From 13-2-20CM-66-19 sp963824395 (GTDB taxonomy: Bacteria; Pseudomonadota; Gammaproteobacteria; Steroidobacterales; Steroidobacteraceae): a stretch of DNA of 64,000 bases. The stretch spans positions 1,550,001 to 1,614,000 of the forward strand of contig CAWGPF010000001.1 in NCBI GenBank assembly GCA_963824395.1. Direction: 5' to 3'. Position 1 is the stretch's first letter; each line of letters starts with the position of its first letter. The notes under the pieces are model-generated. The model was given only the letters and a program-made list of their open reading frames with translations. It had not been told where the DNA came from and searched no databases. Positions 9,172 to 16,837 of the stretch are shown here, in pieces. The position numbers were made by a program, and so were the translations under genes.

Positions 9172-10083
9172 ATGCATGCCATTGCCATCCACGGCGGCGC
9201 CGGTGCCGTCCCGCGAGCCGCCCTGTCCGAGGAGCGCGAAGCGCGCTACCGCGCAGGTCTGAGCGCCGCCCTCGACGGCGGCTATACGGTGCTCGAGAAG
9301 GGCGGCACCAGCCTGGACGCGGTCACCTGCGCGGTACGCATCCTCGAGGACGATCCGCTGTTCAACGCCGGGCACGGCGCGGCGCTCACCCGCGACGGCG
9401 CCGCCGAGCTCGACGCGGCCATCATGGATGGCAAGCAGATGCGCGCAGGCGCGGTGGCCTCGGTACGCCACGTCAGGAACCCGGTGGAGCTCGCCCGCCA
9501 CGTGATGGAGAAGTCCCGCCACGTGCTCCTGGTGGGGGCGGGGGCGGAAGAGTTCGCGCTCGAGGAGGGCCTGAGCCTCGTACCGAACCTGTACTTCCGC
9601 ACCGCCGAGCGCCTCGAGCAGCTGCTGTTCGAGCAGCGCGGCGAACACGTCTCGGACATCGTCCCGCCCAGGAGCCAGGGCACGGTCGGGGCGGTGGCGC
9701 GCGATGCGGCCGGCAACCTCGCCGCCGCCACCTCCACCGGCGGCATGACCAACAAGCGCCCGGGGCGCGTCGGAGACTCCCCGATCATCGGTGCCGGCAC
9801 CTACGCCAAGAACGGCGTGTGCGCGGTGTCGGCGACCGGGCACGGGGAATACTTCATCCGCGCGGTGGCCGCGCACCATGTGTGCGCGGCGGTCGAGTAC
9901 CGGGGTCTTGCGCTCGAGGAGGCGGTACGCGAGATGCTGCACGAGATCCTGCGCAAGCTCGGCGGGGATGGCGGCCTGATCGCGATCGATCATGCCGGGC
10001 GCATCGTCATGGACTTCAGCACCGAGGGCATGTTCCGCGGCGCGCGCGACTCGAACGGCCGCCGCGACATCGCCATCTACTGA
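9172..10083 (+). CDS. iaaA: Isoaspartyl peptidase/L-asparaginase, cytosolic paralogue
   Basis: A 303-residue protein with the same T2 fold as its upstream neighbour but beginning directly at MHAIAIHGGAGAV, so without a signal peptide. Thr171 in GTVGAVARD is the predicted autoprocessing site and nucleophile; FNAGHGAAL and the GDSPIIGAGTYA active-site segment are intact. The two proteins align along their whole lengths, which points to a local tandem duplication in which one copy was exported. Likely role: recycling of isoaspartyl dipeptides formed by protein ageing or from peptidoglycan or cyanophycin-like polymers. Its stop codon overlaps by 7 bp the end of the convergent regulator gene. Confidence 0.92.
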   Translation: MHAIAIHGGAGAVPRAALSEEREARYRAGLSAALDGGYTVLEKGGTSLDAVTCAVRILEDDPLFNAGHGAALTRDGAAELDAAIMDGKQMRAGAVASVRHVRNPVELARHVMEKSRHVLLVGAGAEEFALEEGLSLVPNLYFRTAERLEQLLFEQRGEHVSDIVPPRSQGTVGAVARDAAGNLAAATSTGGMTNKRPGRVGDSPIIGAGTYAKNGVCAVSATGHGEYFIRAVAAHHVCAAVEYRGLALEEAVREMLHEILRKLGGDGGLIAIDHAGRIVMDFSTEGMFRGARDSNGRRDIAIY

Positions 10084-11057
10084 GAATAGACCTGCGCGGC
10101 GTGCCGGCCGCGAAAGGCGCTCGGGGGCTGCGCCTCCCAGCGCGCCCACACCCGCCGCAGCTGCTGCGCGGAGCGAAAGCCGGCGCGCGAGGCGACGCGC
10201 TCCAGGTCGAGGCGGCTCTGCGTCACGAGCTGCCGCGCCAGTGCAAAGCGGATCAGCTGCACGTAGTCGTGGGGTGAGCAGCGCGCGTGCGCGGCGAACA
10301 GGCGCGCAAGATTGCGCGGGCTGGTGCAGGCGACCGCGGACAGCTCGCGCGCGCTCCAGCGCGCCGTGGGTTCGCGTGCCACGGCGTCCTGTACGCGGTG
10401 CACTGCCGGGTGCAGGTGATTGCGGTGCATCACCCACGGGGAGAGCGCCGGGTCGGTGCCGGCGCGGCGCAGGTAGACCACGAGGTCGCGCGCCACTTCG
10501 GCCGCCACGCGCGGCCCGAGCTGGCGGCCGATGACATGCAAGGCGAGGTCCAGGCCCGCGGTCACTCCGGCGCTGGTCACGACGGCCCCGTCCTCGACGA
10601 AGATGCGGTTGTCCAGGACCTGCGCGCGCGGCTCGATGCGCCGCAGCTCCTCCAGGTGCTCATGATGGGTGGTGCAACTGCGCCCGGCGAGCAGGCCCGC
10701 GTGCGCGCCGAGCACGCTGCCGGCGCACACGCACATCAGGAGCTCCGCCCGCGCCCCCGTAGCGCGCAGCCACTCGATGACGCTGCGCGCCGCCGGCTGC
10801 TGCGGATCGATGCGCGCGGCGCTGATCCCGGTGAGTACCACGATCGAGCCCGGCGCGAGCTGCGCGGGCAGCGGCTCCAGGTCCCCGAGGGTCAGGCCCA
10901 CGGCGGCCTTGAGGTGCGGCTGCGGCGCGGTGAAGCGCAGGCGGTAGCTGCCCGGACAGTGCGACTCGGCGTTGCGGAAGGCATCCGCAGGCCCGGCAAG
11001 GTCGAGCAGCACCAGGCGCGGCAGTACCACGAACAGCACGTCGCGCGCGGCGCCCAT
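10077..11057 (-). CDS. GlxA-type AraC family transcriptional regulator with DJ-1/PfpI domain
   Basis: From the ATG at 11057 the protein has 326 residues. The N-terminal half (about 1-185) is a DJ-1/PfpI amidotransferase-like domain: VLFVVLPRLVLLDLAGPADAF opens it, and MCVCAGSVLGAHAGLL holds the nucleophile-elbow cysteine. The C-terminal half is an AraC helix-turn-helix pair with RWSARELSAVACTSPRNLARLF and LDLERVASRAGFRSAQQLRRVW. Such regulators respond to small nitrogen compounds or xenobiotics through the N-terminal domain. It follows the isochorismatase-like hydrolase gene by 20 bp on the same strand, so hydrolase and regulator probably form a two-gene unit. The frame is open upstream of 11057 but that stretch overlaps the hydrolase gene. 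Confidence 0.88.
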   Translation of the reverse strand: MGAARDVLFVVLPRLVLLDLAGPADAFRNAESHCPGSYRLRFTAPQPHLKAAVGLTLGDLEPLPAQLAPGSIVVLTGISAARIDPQQPAARSVIEWLRATGARAELLMCVCAGSVLGAHAGLLAGRSCTTHHEHLEELRRIEPRAQVLDNRIFVEDGAVVTSAGVTAGLDLALHVIGRQLGPRVAAEVARDLVVYLRRAGTDPALSPWVMHRNHLHPAVHRVQDAVAREPTARWSARELSAVACTSPRNLARLFAAHARCSPHDYVQLIRFALARQLVTQSRLDLERVASRAGFRSAQQLRRVWARWEAQPPSAFRGRHAAQVYSQ

Positions 11058-11077
11058 CGGCTGCGGCCCGGTGGCGT

Positions 11078-11638
11078 TCAGGTGAGCGTCGCGGCGCTGG
11101 CGACGATGCGCGCGAAGCGGTCCTCGAGCACCAGCTCGGTGCGCTCGTGCAGTTCCGCGCTCGAGACCTCGCGGCCGCTGCGGGCCCGCATGGGAAAGGT
11201 GAGGGTCGCATCGCTCACGTACAGCACCCTGAAGCCCAGGTCCGAGGCGTGGCGCGCAGTGGTCTCGCAGCACTGCTCGGTGCGGATGCCGGTGATCAGG
11301 AGCTCACCGATGCCGCGCGTGCGCAGCCACTCAAGAAGCGGCGTGCCGTCCGCCGCGGTCCCGAACAGCGCCGAGTGCACCTCCTTGTAGATGACGGCGG
11401 CGGCGGTCACGGTGAGGCCGGCCAGCGCGCGCACCTTGCCGGAGGCGGCGGTGAAGGGGTTGCCGGCGTCTGCGCCGGGCTCACGGTGGAAGACCTGCAC
11501 CACCGGGATACCTGCGGCATCGGCGCGGTTGATGAGCGACTGCACGTTGCCGAGGAATGAGGGCAGCTCGGCGTCGGTGAAGTACGGCCGGTGGCGGAAG
11601 GATTCCTGTACGTCGATGACGAGTAGCGCCTGCTTCAT
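11078..11638 (-). CDS. Isochorismatase family cysteine hydrolase
   Basis: A 186-residue protein starting MKQALLVIDVQESF, the classic opening of the isochorismatase-like fold. The catalytic triad is visible: Asp9 in VIDVQ, Lys85 in VIYKEVHSALFGT and Cys123 in GIRTEQCCETTARHASDLGF. Family members hydrolyse amides or vinyl ethers such as nicotinamide, ureidoacrylate or isochorismate; the sequence does not decide between these. It is the first gene of a probable two-gene unit with the GlxA-type regulator downstream, which suggests the regulator controls the hydrolase or senses its substrate. It acts in the cytoplasm, with no signal peptide. Confidence 0.88.
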   Translation of the reverse strand: MKQALLVIDVQESFRHRPYFTDAELPSFLGNVQSLINRADAAGIPVVQVFHREPGADAGNPFTAASGKVRALAGLTVTAAAVIYKEVHSALFGTAADGTPLLEWLRTRGIGELLITGIRTEQCCETTARHASDLGFRVLYVSDATLTFPMRARSGREVSSAELHERTELVLEDRFARIVASAATLT

Positions 11639-11708
11639 GGGTCCTGCCGAAGGCTATGGATGGATTTCGGACACCATACTGATCCAGCAGCGGCCGCTCT
11701 TCCACAGG

Positions 11709-12440
11709 CTAAAGAGACTCAGACCGTTCAAAAAGGGACGGGGTACCGGCGGCCCCTGCAAAGGCCCGCAGCGCCCGCTGGCCGCCCCTGCCCGCACCAG
11801 GCCCAGGCCCGCACTGGCGCGTCTCGGCGGCGAGCAGGGTCTGGCCGCGCAGGCGCGCACGCTCAAGGCGCTGCGGCTCGCCGCTGGCGGCCGCCGCGAA
11901 CAGTTCGCGCCACATCCTTGGGTGCGCGCACCAACGGGGCCGCAGCCAGTGAGGGTGGCGCTGCGCCAGCGCGCGCACCTGCCCGAGGGTGTGGCCGCAC
12001 AGCTCCGCCACGGCGCCCGCCGGCATGCCGAGCAGCAGGCGCGCCGCGCTCCCCTGGCAGCGCGCCAGGTGCCACGCGAAGGTGAAGACCGCCTGCGCCA
12101 GGGGCAGCACCGCCGGCACGGTGAACCAGGGCGCGTAGCCGGGTCCGCCGGCATCCCCGACCTCGGGCGCGGCGGCGCGCCCGGGCGTCAGCTGGGCAAG
12201 GCCTGCATCGAGCAGCAGGTACAGGCAGCCGCTCGCCTGTCCCCGGGCGGCGGCATCGAGGCCGTTCCACGCCTGGGCGATCTCGGTACACAGGGGCTGC
12301 GCTGCGCCGGCGCGCGCCTGCGCCACACACAGCTCCAGGCACTCCTCGTTGAGCTCACTCAGGCAGCTGAGCGTGCCGGCGCGCAGCCAGCCGGCCACGC
12401 AGTCGGCGCCCACCTCATCGTTTTCGCACTGCAGCAGCAT
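11709..12440 (-). CDS. Unknown protein with C-terminal FlhD-like domain
   Basis: About 243 residues from the ATG at 12440 (an ATG at 12461 adds seven residues). The N-terminal 110 residues are Leu/Ala/Cys rich and unrecognised. From about residue 118 the sequence follows FlhD: a helix (AWHLARCQGSAARLLLG), then the pattern AELCGHTLGQVRALAQ, which lines up with FlhD ATTLAALTLPQMVKLAE, then a late helix LRGQTLLAAE matching the FlhD end. FlhD forms a heterohexamer with FlhC that activates transcription. The divergent gene 153 bp away encodes an FlhC-like protein, which strongly supports this reading. No flagellar gene is in the window, so the target genes are unknown. The last 30 residues are low complexity. 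Confidence 0.6.
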   Translation of the reverse strand: MLLQCENDEVGADCVAGWLRAGTLSCLSELNEECLELCVAQARAGAAQPLCTEIAQAWNGLDAAARGQASGCLYLLLDAGLAQLTPGRAAAPEVGDAGGPGYAPWFTVPAVLPLAQAVFTFAWHLARCQGSAARLLLGMPAGAVAELCGHTLGQVRALAQRHPHWLRPRWCAHPRMWRELFAAAASGEPQRLERARLRGQTLLAAETRQCGPGPGAGRGGQRALRAFAGAAGTPSLFERSESL

Positions 12441-12500
12441 GGCGTGTCTCCCACCCGGCACTGCATGTTAACCGCCGGGGTGTGAAACACCATCCCCAGA

Positions 12501-12520
12501 TTTGGTACTTTTCTACCAAA
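12501..12520. promoter_or_regulatory. Palindromic operator candidate between FlhD-like and FlhC-like genes
   Basis: Perfect 7-bp inverted repeat TTTGGTA / TACCAAA at 12501-12507 and 12514-12520 with a 6-bp spacer. It lies in an AT-rich island (about 12490-12560) that contrasts sharply with the GC-rich surroundings and holds the start regions of both divergent genes. A second imperfect element, ATTGGTCAAAT, follows at about 12536-12546. The geometry fits an operator or activator site serving both promoters; the bound protein is not known. Confidence 0.5.
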
Positions 12521-12592
12521 TTCTTCTGTAGGAAAATTGGTCAAATTCTCCCAAACTCAAAGTGGTCCGCAAAGCCCGAGGGCCTGGCAGCG

Positions 12593-13132
12593 ATGCGCAT
12601 CTTCGATGACCGCTATCACCGCGATCGCCGGCGCATGGAATTGGCGCTGCGCTTCCTGCGGCACGAGGCCCGCACACAGACCATCCGTGCCTGGACGGGC
12701 CTGAGCGATGACCGCATCCGCAAGCTCTACCGCTCCTACTTCGGCGAGACGCGCCGCGCGATGCCGCGCCACCGCGGCAAGTCGCCGCACCAGATCGCCT
12801 ACTTCACCCGCTCGGCGCGCCTGCAGGAGGAGACGGTGGCACTTGGCACGAGCTTGTGGCTGCTCGGCGTCATCCCGGTAACGGCAGTGCGCGAGCCCCC
12901 CGGCTCGGAGGCGGCCCTCGCGCGCGGCGACCTGCTGTGCACGGCTTTCGAGGCCTACCGCCTGGCGCGCTGCGCGGCACTGATCTCCTTCGAGCACGCC
13001 GTGTTCCTGGCCGCCGCGCTCAGCCGGGCGGAGCAGCTGCGCCTTAGCTGGTGCAACCGCTGCGGCGGCCTCATGGTGAGTGAGCCGTGCGCCCTGCGGG
13101 TGCGGCCCTGTCAGCACTGCGCGGGCGGGTAG
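12593..13132 (+). CDS. FlhC-like transcriptional activator
   Basis: From the ATG at 12593 the product has 179 residues. It resembles FlhC: a helix-turn-helix-like part ARTQTIRAWTGLSDDRIRKLYRSYFG near residues 22-47, a central helical section, and a C-terminal zinc site built from CNRCGG and CQHC, matching the CNCCGG and CSLC cysteines of FlhC. FlhC contributes DNA binding and zinc coordination in the FlhD4C2 activator. In enterics flhD and flhC are co-transcribed; here the FlhD-like gene is divergent. An in-frame ATG at 12482 lies in the AT-rich intergenic DNA and would add residues with no family match, so the shorter start is preferred. Absence of flagellar genes nearby leaves the regulon open. 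Confidence 0.72.
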   Translation: MRIFDDRYHRDRRRMELALRFLRHEARTQTIRAWTGLSDDRIRKLYRSYFGETRRAMPRHRGKSPHQIAYFTRSARLQEETVALGTSLWLLGVIPVTAVREPPGSEAALARGDLLCTAFEAYRLARCAALISFEHAVFLAAALSRAEQLRLSWCNRCGGLMVSEPCALRVRPCQHCAGG

Positions 13133-13179
13133 CGCTGCTAGAATCCGCCGCCATTGCTTGAACGGCGGGCGCACGCGAC

Positions 13180-14079
13180 ATGGATCAGCATCGGCCGAAC
13201 TTTCTGTCCGGTCCCTACATCGACCGGCGCTCGGAAGCGCGCGAGGACGAGCACTGGGTCGAGAGCGCGCGCGCCGATCCTGGCACGCGCTATCTGATCG
13301 GCCGCGGCAGCGCGCAGCTGCTGCGCACCGGGAGCGCGCCCGGCCTTGCGCTGCTGGACAACAGCGCACCGCAGGTACGGGCGCTGGGCAATGGACAGCT
13401 GGTGCTGCTCGGCTGGTCGCACGGCGCGCGCCTGGTGTTTGCCGACCTGCCCGTGGACATGGCATTCGCGCCCCCGCCCGGCACCGCCTTCGAGGAGCTG
13501 CGGCCGCTCACGGCACTGCTGCCGCCGCAGGACGCGGCGCTCATGGCCTATGCACGCGCGCTCTCGACCTGGCGCGCGCGGCACCGCCGCTGCGGGGTGT
13601 GCGGCAGTGCAACCGTGCCGACGCACGCCGGCCACTGCCTGCACTGCAGCAACCCGGCCTGCGCCCAGGACTTCTTCCCGCGCATCGATCCGGCCATCAT
13701 CGTGCTGGTGAGCGACGGCGAGCGGGCGCTGCTCGGACGCCAGGGCAGCTGGCCGGCGCGCCGTTACTCCACCATCGCCGGTTTCGTTGAGCCGGGCGAG
13801 AGCCTGGAGGACGCCGTGCTGCGCGAGGTGCTGGAGGAAACCGGGGTGGTGGTCAGCAACGTGCGCTACCACTCCTCGCAGCCCTGGCCGTTTCCCTCCT
13901 CGCTGATGCTCGGGTTCTTCGCCAGCGCTGCCCCGGGAAGCGTGGTGCGGGTCGGCGGGGAGCTCGAGGACGCACGCTGGTTCACGCGCGCGCAAGTCAC
14001 CTCCGGAGAGGCCCTGGCGCCGCCGACGCAGTCGATCTCCTGGCGCCTCATCGAGAGCTGGCTCGGGGGCGCGGTGTAG
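13180..14079 (+). CDS. nudC: NAD(H) pyrophosphatase / NAD-RNA decapping hydrolase NudC
   Basis: A 299-residue Nudix hydrolase. A four-cysteine zinc ribbon (CGVCGS and CLHCSNPAC, about residues 138-160) precedes the Nudix fold. The Nudix box runs GFVEPGESLEDAVLREVLEETG near residues 205-226, with the metal-binding glutamates intact. SQPWPFPSSLM immediately after it is the NudC-specific signature that distinguishes NADH pyrophosphatases from other Nudix enzymes. The enzyme splits NADH to NMNH and AMP and removes NAD caps from RNA 5' ends. The next gene starts 3 bp after the stop, so the two are likely co-transcribed. Confidence 0.95.
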   Translation: MDQHRPNFLSGPYIDRRSEAREDEHWVESARADPGTRYLIGRGSAQLLRTGSAPGLALLDNSAPQVRALGNGQLVLLGWSHGARLVFADLPVDMAFAPPPGTAFEELRPLTALLPPQDAALMAYARALSTWRARHRRCGVCGSATVPTHAGHCLHCSNPACAQDFFPRIDPAIIVLVSDGERALLGRQGSWPARRYSTIAGFVEPGESLEDAVLREVLEETGVVVSNVRYHSSQPWPFPSSLMLGFFASAAPGSVVRVGGELEDARWFTRAQVTSGEALAPPTQSISWRLIESWLGGAV

Positions 14080-14082
14080 GCC

Positions 14083-14862
14083 ATGTGCCTGCTCGTGCTT
14101 GCCTGGCAGGCGCACCCGCGCTACGCGCTGGTGGTGGCCGCGAACCGTGACGAGTTCCACGACCGTCCCGCCGCCGCGCTCGCACCCTGGCCCGCGCCAC
14201 TCTCACTGCTCGCCGGTCGCGACCTGCGCGCCGGCGGCACCTGGCTCGGGCTCGACCGCGCCCGCCGCTTCGGTGTGGTCACCAACTTCCGCGACCTGCA
14301 GCCGCCGCTATCCGGCGCGCCCTCGCGGGGTGAGCTCATCCCGCACTACCTCGCCCGGCAGCTCGACCCGGCGCGCTTCTTCGCGACCCTGGCCCCCGAG
14401 GCCAAACGCTACTCGGGCTTCAATCTGCTGCTGGCCGATGGCGGTTCGCTCTGGTACGGCTGCAACCGGGCGCAGCCCTTCGCGCGCCCGCTGCCGGCGG
14501 GGATTTATGGGCTCTCGAACGGCCTGCTCGATACGCCATGGCCGAAACTCGAGCGCGTGCGGGCGGGCTTTCGCGAGTGGCTCGGCGGGCCGGCGCAGGA
14601 CACCGCGGGCCTGTTCGCGCTGCTGGCCGACCGGACCCGCGTTGCCGACGATGCGCTCCTGCCGCGAACCGGCGTGACGCGCGACTGGGAGCGGGTGCTG
14701 TCCTCGCCGTTCGTGCTCGATCCTGACTACGGTACGCGCTCCTCCACGGTGCTGCTGCTGCAGGCCGGCGGCCAGCTGCGCATCAGTGAGCGACGCTTCG
14801 ATCACGAAGGCCGCATCAGCGGTGAAACTGAATTCGCGCTGAACCCGGGCGAGTGGCCCTGA
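14083..14862 (+). CDS. NRDE (TANGO2-like) family protein
   Basis: A 259-residue protein beginning MCLLVLAWQAHPRYALVVAANRDEFHDRP; Cys2 would be exposed after Met removal, as in N-terminal nucleophile enzymes, and AANRDEF is the motif that names the family. AGRDLRAGGTWLGLDRARRFGVVTNFRD and GIYGLSNGLLDTPWPK are further conserved blocks. The eukaryotic relative TANGO2 has been linked to lipid and heme handling, but the bacterial function is unknown. It starts 3 bp after nudC, suggesting translational coupling, and is followed by the tamA promoter region. Confidence 0.88.
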   Translation: MCLLVLAWQAHPRYALVVAANRDEFHDRPAAALAPWPAPLSLLAGRDLRAGGTWLGLDRARRFGVVTNFRDLQPPLSGAPSRGELIPHYLARQLDPARFFATLAPEAKRYSGFNLLLADGGSLWYGCNRAQPFARPLPAGIYGLSNGLLDTPWPKLERVRAGFREWLGGPAQDTAGLFALLADRTRVADDALLPRTGVTRDWERVLSSPFVLDPDYGTRSSTVLLLQAGGQLRISERRFDHEGRISGETEFALNPGEWP

Positions 14863-14971
14863 GGACGCGCGCGGAACCCCACCGCCCCGGGGCCACTCTG
14901 AATCACAGCGGCAAGCGGTATGCCCCGCAAGGCTCTAGAATTCCAAGGACTTTCTCCAGGCACGGGGTTTG

Positions 14972-16837
14972 ATGGCGCAGCGCACCCACCAGCGGCGGGT
15001 TCGTCGAGGACTCAGGCGGACCCACGCGGTTCTCCTGTGCCTGCTCGCCGCCCCGCTCAGCCACGGGGCAGACGCGGTGAGCGTCGAGGTGCGCGGCGTG
15101 GACGATGCGCTGCGCGACAACGTGCTCGCGTACTTAAGCTTCGAGCGCTACAAGAAGGGTGCCTCCGACCTCACCGCTGACACCGTGGACCGCCTGCACA
15201 ACCGCGTGGAGCGCGAGGTCGACGCCGCGCTCAAGCCCTTCGGCTACTACGAGCCGCAGGTGCAGTCCGCGGTGACGCGCGCCGACAATGGCGAGTGGCA
15301 CGTGGTCATCGACATCGTGCCCGGGCAGCCGGTGATCATCGATCACATCGACGTGCGCGTCGATGGCCCGGGGGAGACCGACCCGCTGTTCCGGCGCATC
15401 CTCAGGCGGCTGCCGCTCAAGAGCGGGGACGTGCTCAATCACAAGGCCTACGAGGAGATCAAGTCCGACCTGCAGCGCACGGCTGCCACCTATGGCTACC
15501 TCGACGCGCGCCTGATCCGCAACGAGATGGTGGTCGACCCGCCCAACCATCGTGCCAACATCGCCCTCGAACTCGACACCGGCACGCGCTATCGCTTCGG
15601 CAAGACCAGCATCAGCCAGGACGTCATCCGCGACAGCCTGGTACGGCGCTACCTGCGCTACCACGAGGGCGAGTACTTCGATCTGACACAGGTGCTGCGC
15701 ACGCAATTCGCGCTCGATGACGCGCAGTACTTCTCCAACCTCGAGGTGCTGCCCGGCACTCCGGACCGCGACGCGCACCTGGTGCCGGTCAACATCAGCG
15801 CCAAGGCCAGCCGCCGCCACCGTTATTCCTTCGGCGCCGGCTACGCCACCGACACCGGGCCGCGCGGCACGCTCGGCTTCGAGGACCACCGCGTCAATGA
15901 CCGCGGCCACGTGTTCAGCGTCGAGTTGCAGGCCGCGCAGGTCACCAAATACAGCCTGCAGAGCCGCTACACCATCCCGATCGGCGACCCGGCGGTGGAG
16001 AACTTCAGCCTGCGCGGCTCCATCGAGCAGCGTGACTGGGGCGACGTCACCACCAATACGCTCTCGGTCGGGCCGAGCGTGACCGCGCTGACCGGCGCCT
16101 GGCAGCACGTATGGGCCATCAACGGGGTGCGCACCACGACCGAATCGGTGTTCCTGCCGGCGAACCAGACCGACAGCCTCTTGGTGCCCGAACTCGACCT
16201 CGCCTCCGTGCCCAAGGGCTATCTCGGGGAGCCCCTGTTCGAGCATCCGCTGTTTCTGGAGATCAAGGGCTCGCACAGCGCCCTCGGCTCGGACTCCAAC
16301 TGGATCCAGGCGCACCTGCAGGCCGAGCGCGTGTTCCGCCTCGCCCCGAAGTGGCACCTGCTGCTGCGCGGGGAGGTGGGCGCGACGCTGGTGTCCGAGT
16401 TCAGCCAGCTGCCGACCGTGTTCCGCTTCTTCGCCGGCGGTGACAACAGCGTCCGCGGCTTTGCCTACAACGACCTGTCGCCGACGCAGATGACGCACGT
16501 GTGCAGCGTCTACCGGCCCGACGGCGTCGGCTGCGAGACCTTCACCTACATCAAGGTCGGCGGCAAGGACATCATCACCGGCACGGTCGAGGTGATCCGC
16601 GACCTGCCGCGCAACCTCGGAATCGCGGCCTTCTTCGACTACGGCAACGCCTTCGACCGCTTCGACACCAAGCTCGCCTACTCGGTCGGCATCGGGCTGC
16701 GCGTGCGGCTGCCGGTGCTCACCCTCGGCATCGATATCGCGCAGCCCCTGTACGAGCCGTGCCAGGTGCCATACACGGCCTCCAACTGCGCTCCCAACAG
16801 CCCGCGCCTGCACATCAACTTCTCCCCGAAGCTGTGA
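14972..16837 (+). CDS. tamA: Outer membrane translocation assembly module TamA (Omp85 family)
   Basis: A 621-residue protein from the ATG at 14972 (a TTG lies just before it). A basic N-terminus and hydrophobic stretch ending near SHGADA form a signal peptide. Three POTRA domains occupy about residues 35-265, with ALKPFGYY and AATYGYLDARL typical of the second and third. The C-terminal half is a 16-strand beta barrel with the Omp85 lid-lock motif FRFFAGGDNSVRGF and a terminal aromatic-rich strand. TamA works with inner-membrane-anchored TamB in outer-membrane protein insertion and phospholipid transport to the outer membrane. tamB begins at the tamA stop codon. Confidence 0.95.
   Translation: MAQRTHQRRVRRGLRRTHAVLLCLLAAPLSHGADAVSVEVRGVDDALRDNVLAYLSFERYKKGASDLTADTVDRLHNRVEREVDAALKPFGYYEPQVQSAVTRADNGEWHVVIDIVPGQPVIIDHIDVRVDGPGETDPLFRRILRRLPLKSGDVLNHKAYEEIKSDLQRTAATYGYLDARLIRNEMVVDPPNHRANIALELDTGTRYRFGKTSISQDVIRDSLVRRYLRYHEGEYFDLTQVLRTQFALDDAQYFSNLEVLPGTPDRDAHLVPVNISAKASRRHRYSFGAGYATDTGPRGTLGFEDHRVNDRGHVFSVELQAAQVTKYSLQSRYTIPIGDPAVENFSLRGSIEQRDWGDVTTNTLSVGPSVTALTGAWQHVWAINGVRTTTESVFLPANQTDSLLVPELDLASVPKGYLGEPLFEHPLFLEIKGSHSALGSDSNWIQAHLQAERVFRLAPKWHLLLRGEVGATLVSEFSQLPTVFRFFAGGDNSVRGFAYNDLSPTQMTHVCSVYRPDGVGCETFTYIKVGGKDIITGTVEVIRDLPRNLGIAAFFDYGNAFDRFDTKLAYSVGIGLRVRLPVLTLGIDIAQPLYEPCQVPYTASNCAPNSPRLHINFSPKL

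Noticed and set aside
11391..12485. Long plus-strand frame opposite the isochorismatase-like and FlhD-like genes
   Set aside because: It crosses two minus-strand genes with conserved domains and shows no recognisable motif of its own.
12482..12592. N-terminal extension of the FlhC-like protein from the ATG at 12482
   Set aside because: The extra 37 residues are translated from AT-rich operator DNA and have no match to the FlhC family; the ATG at 12593 starts the conserved part.
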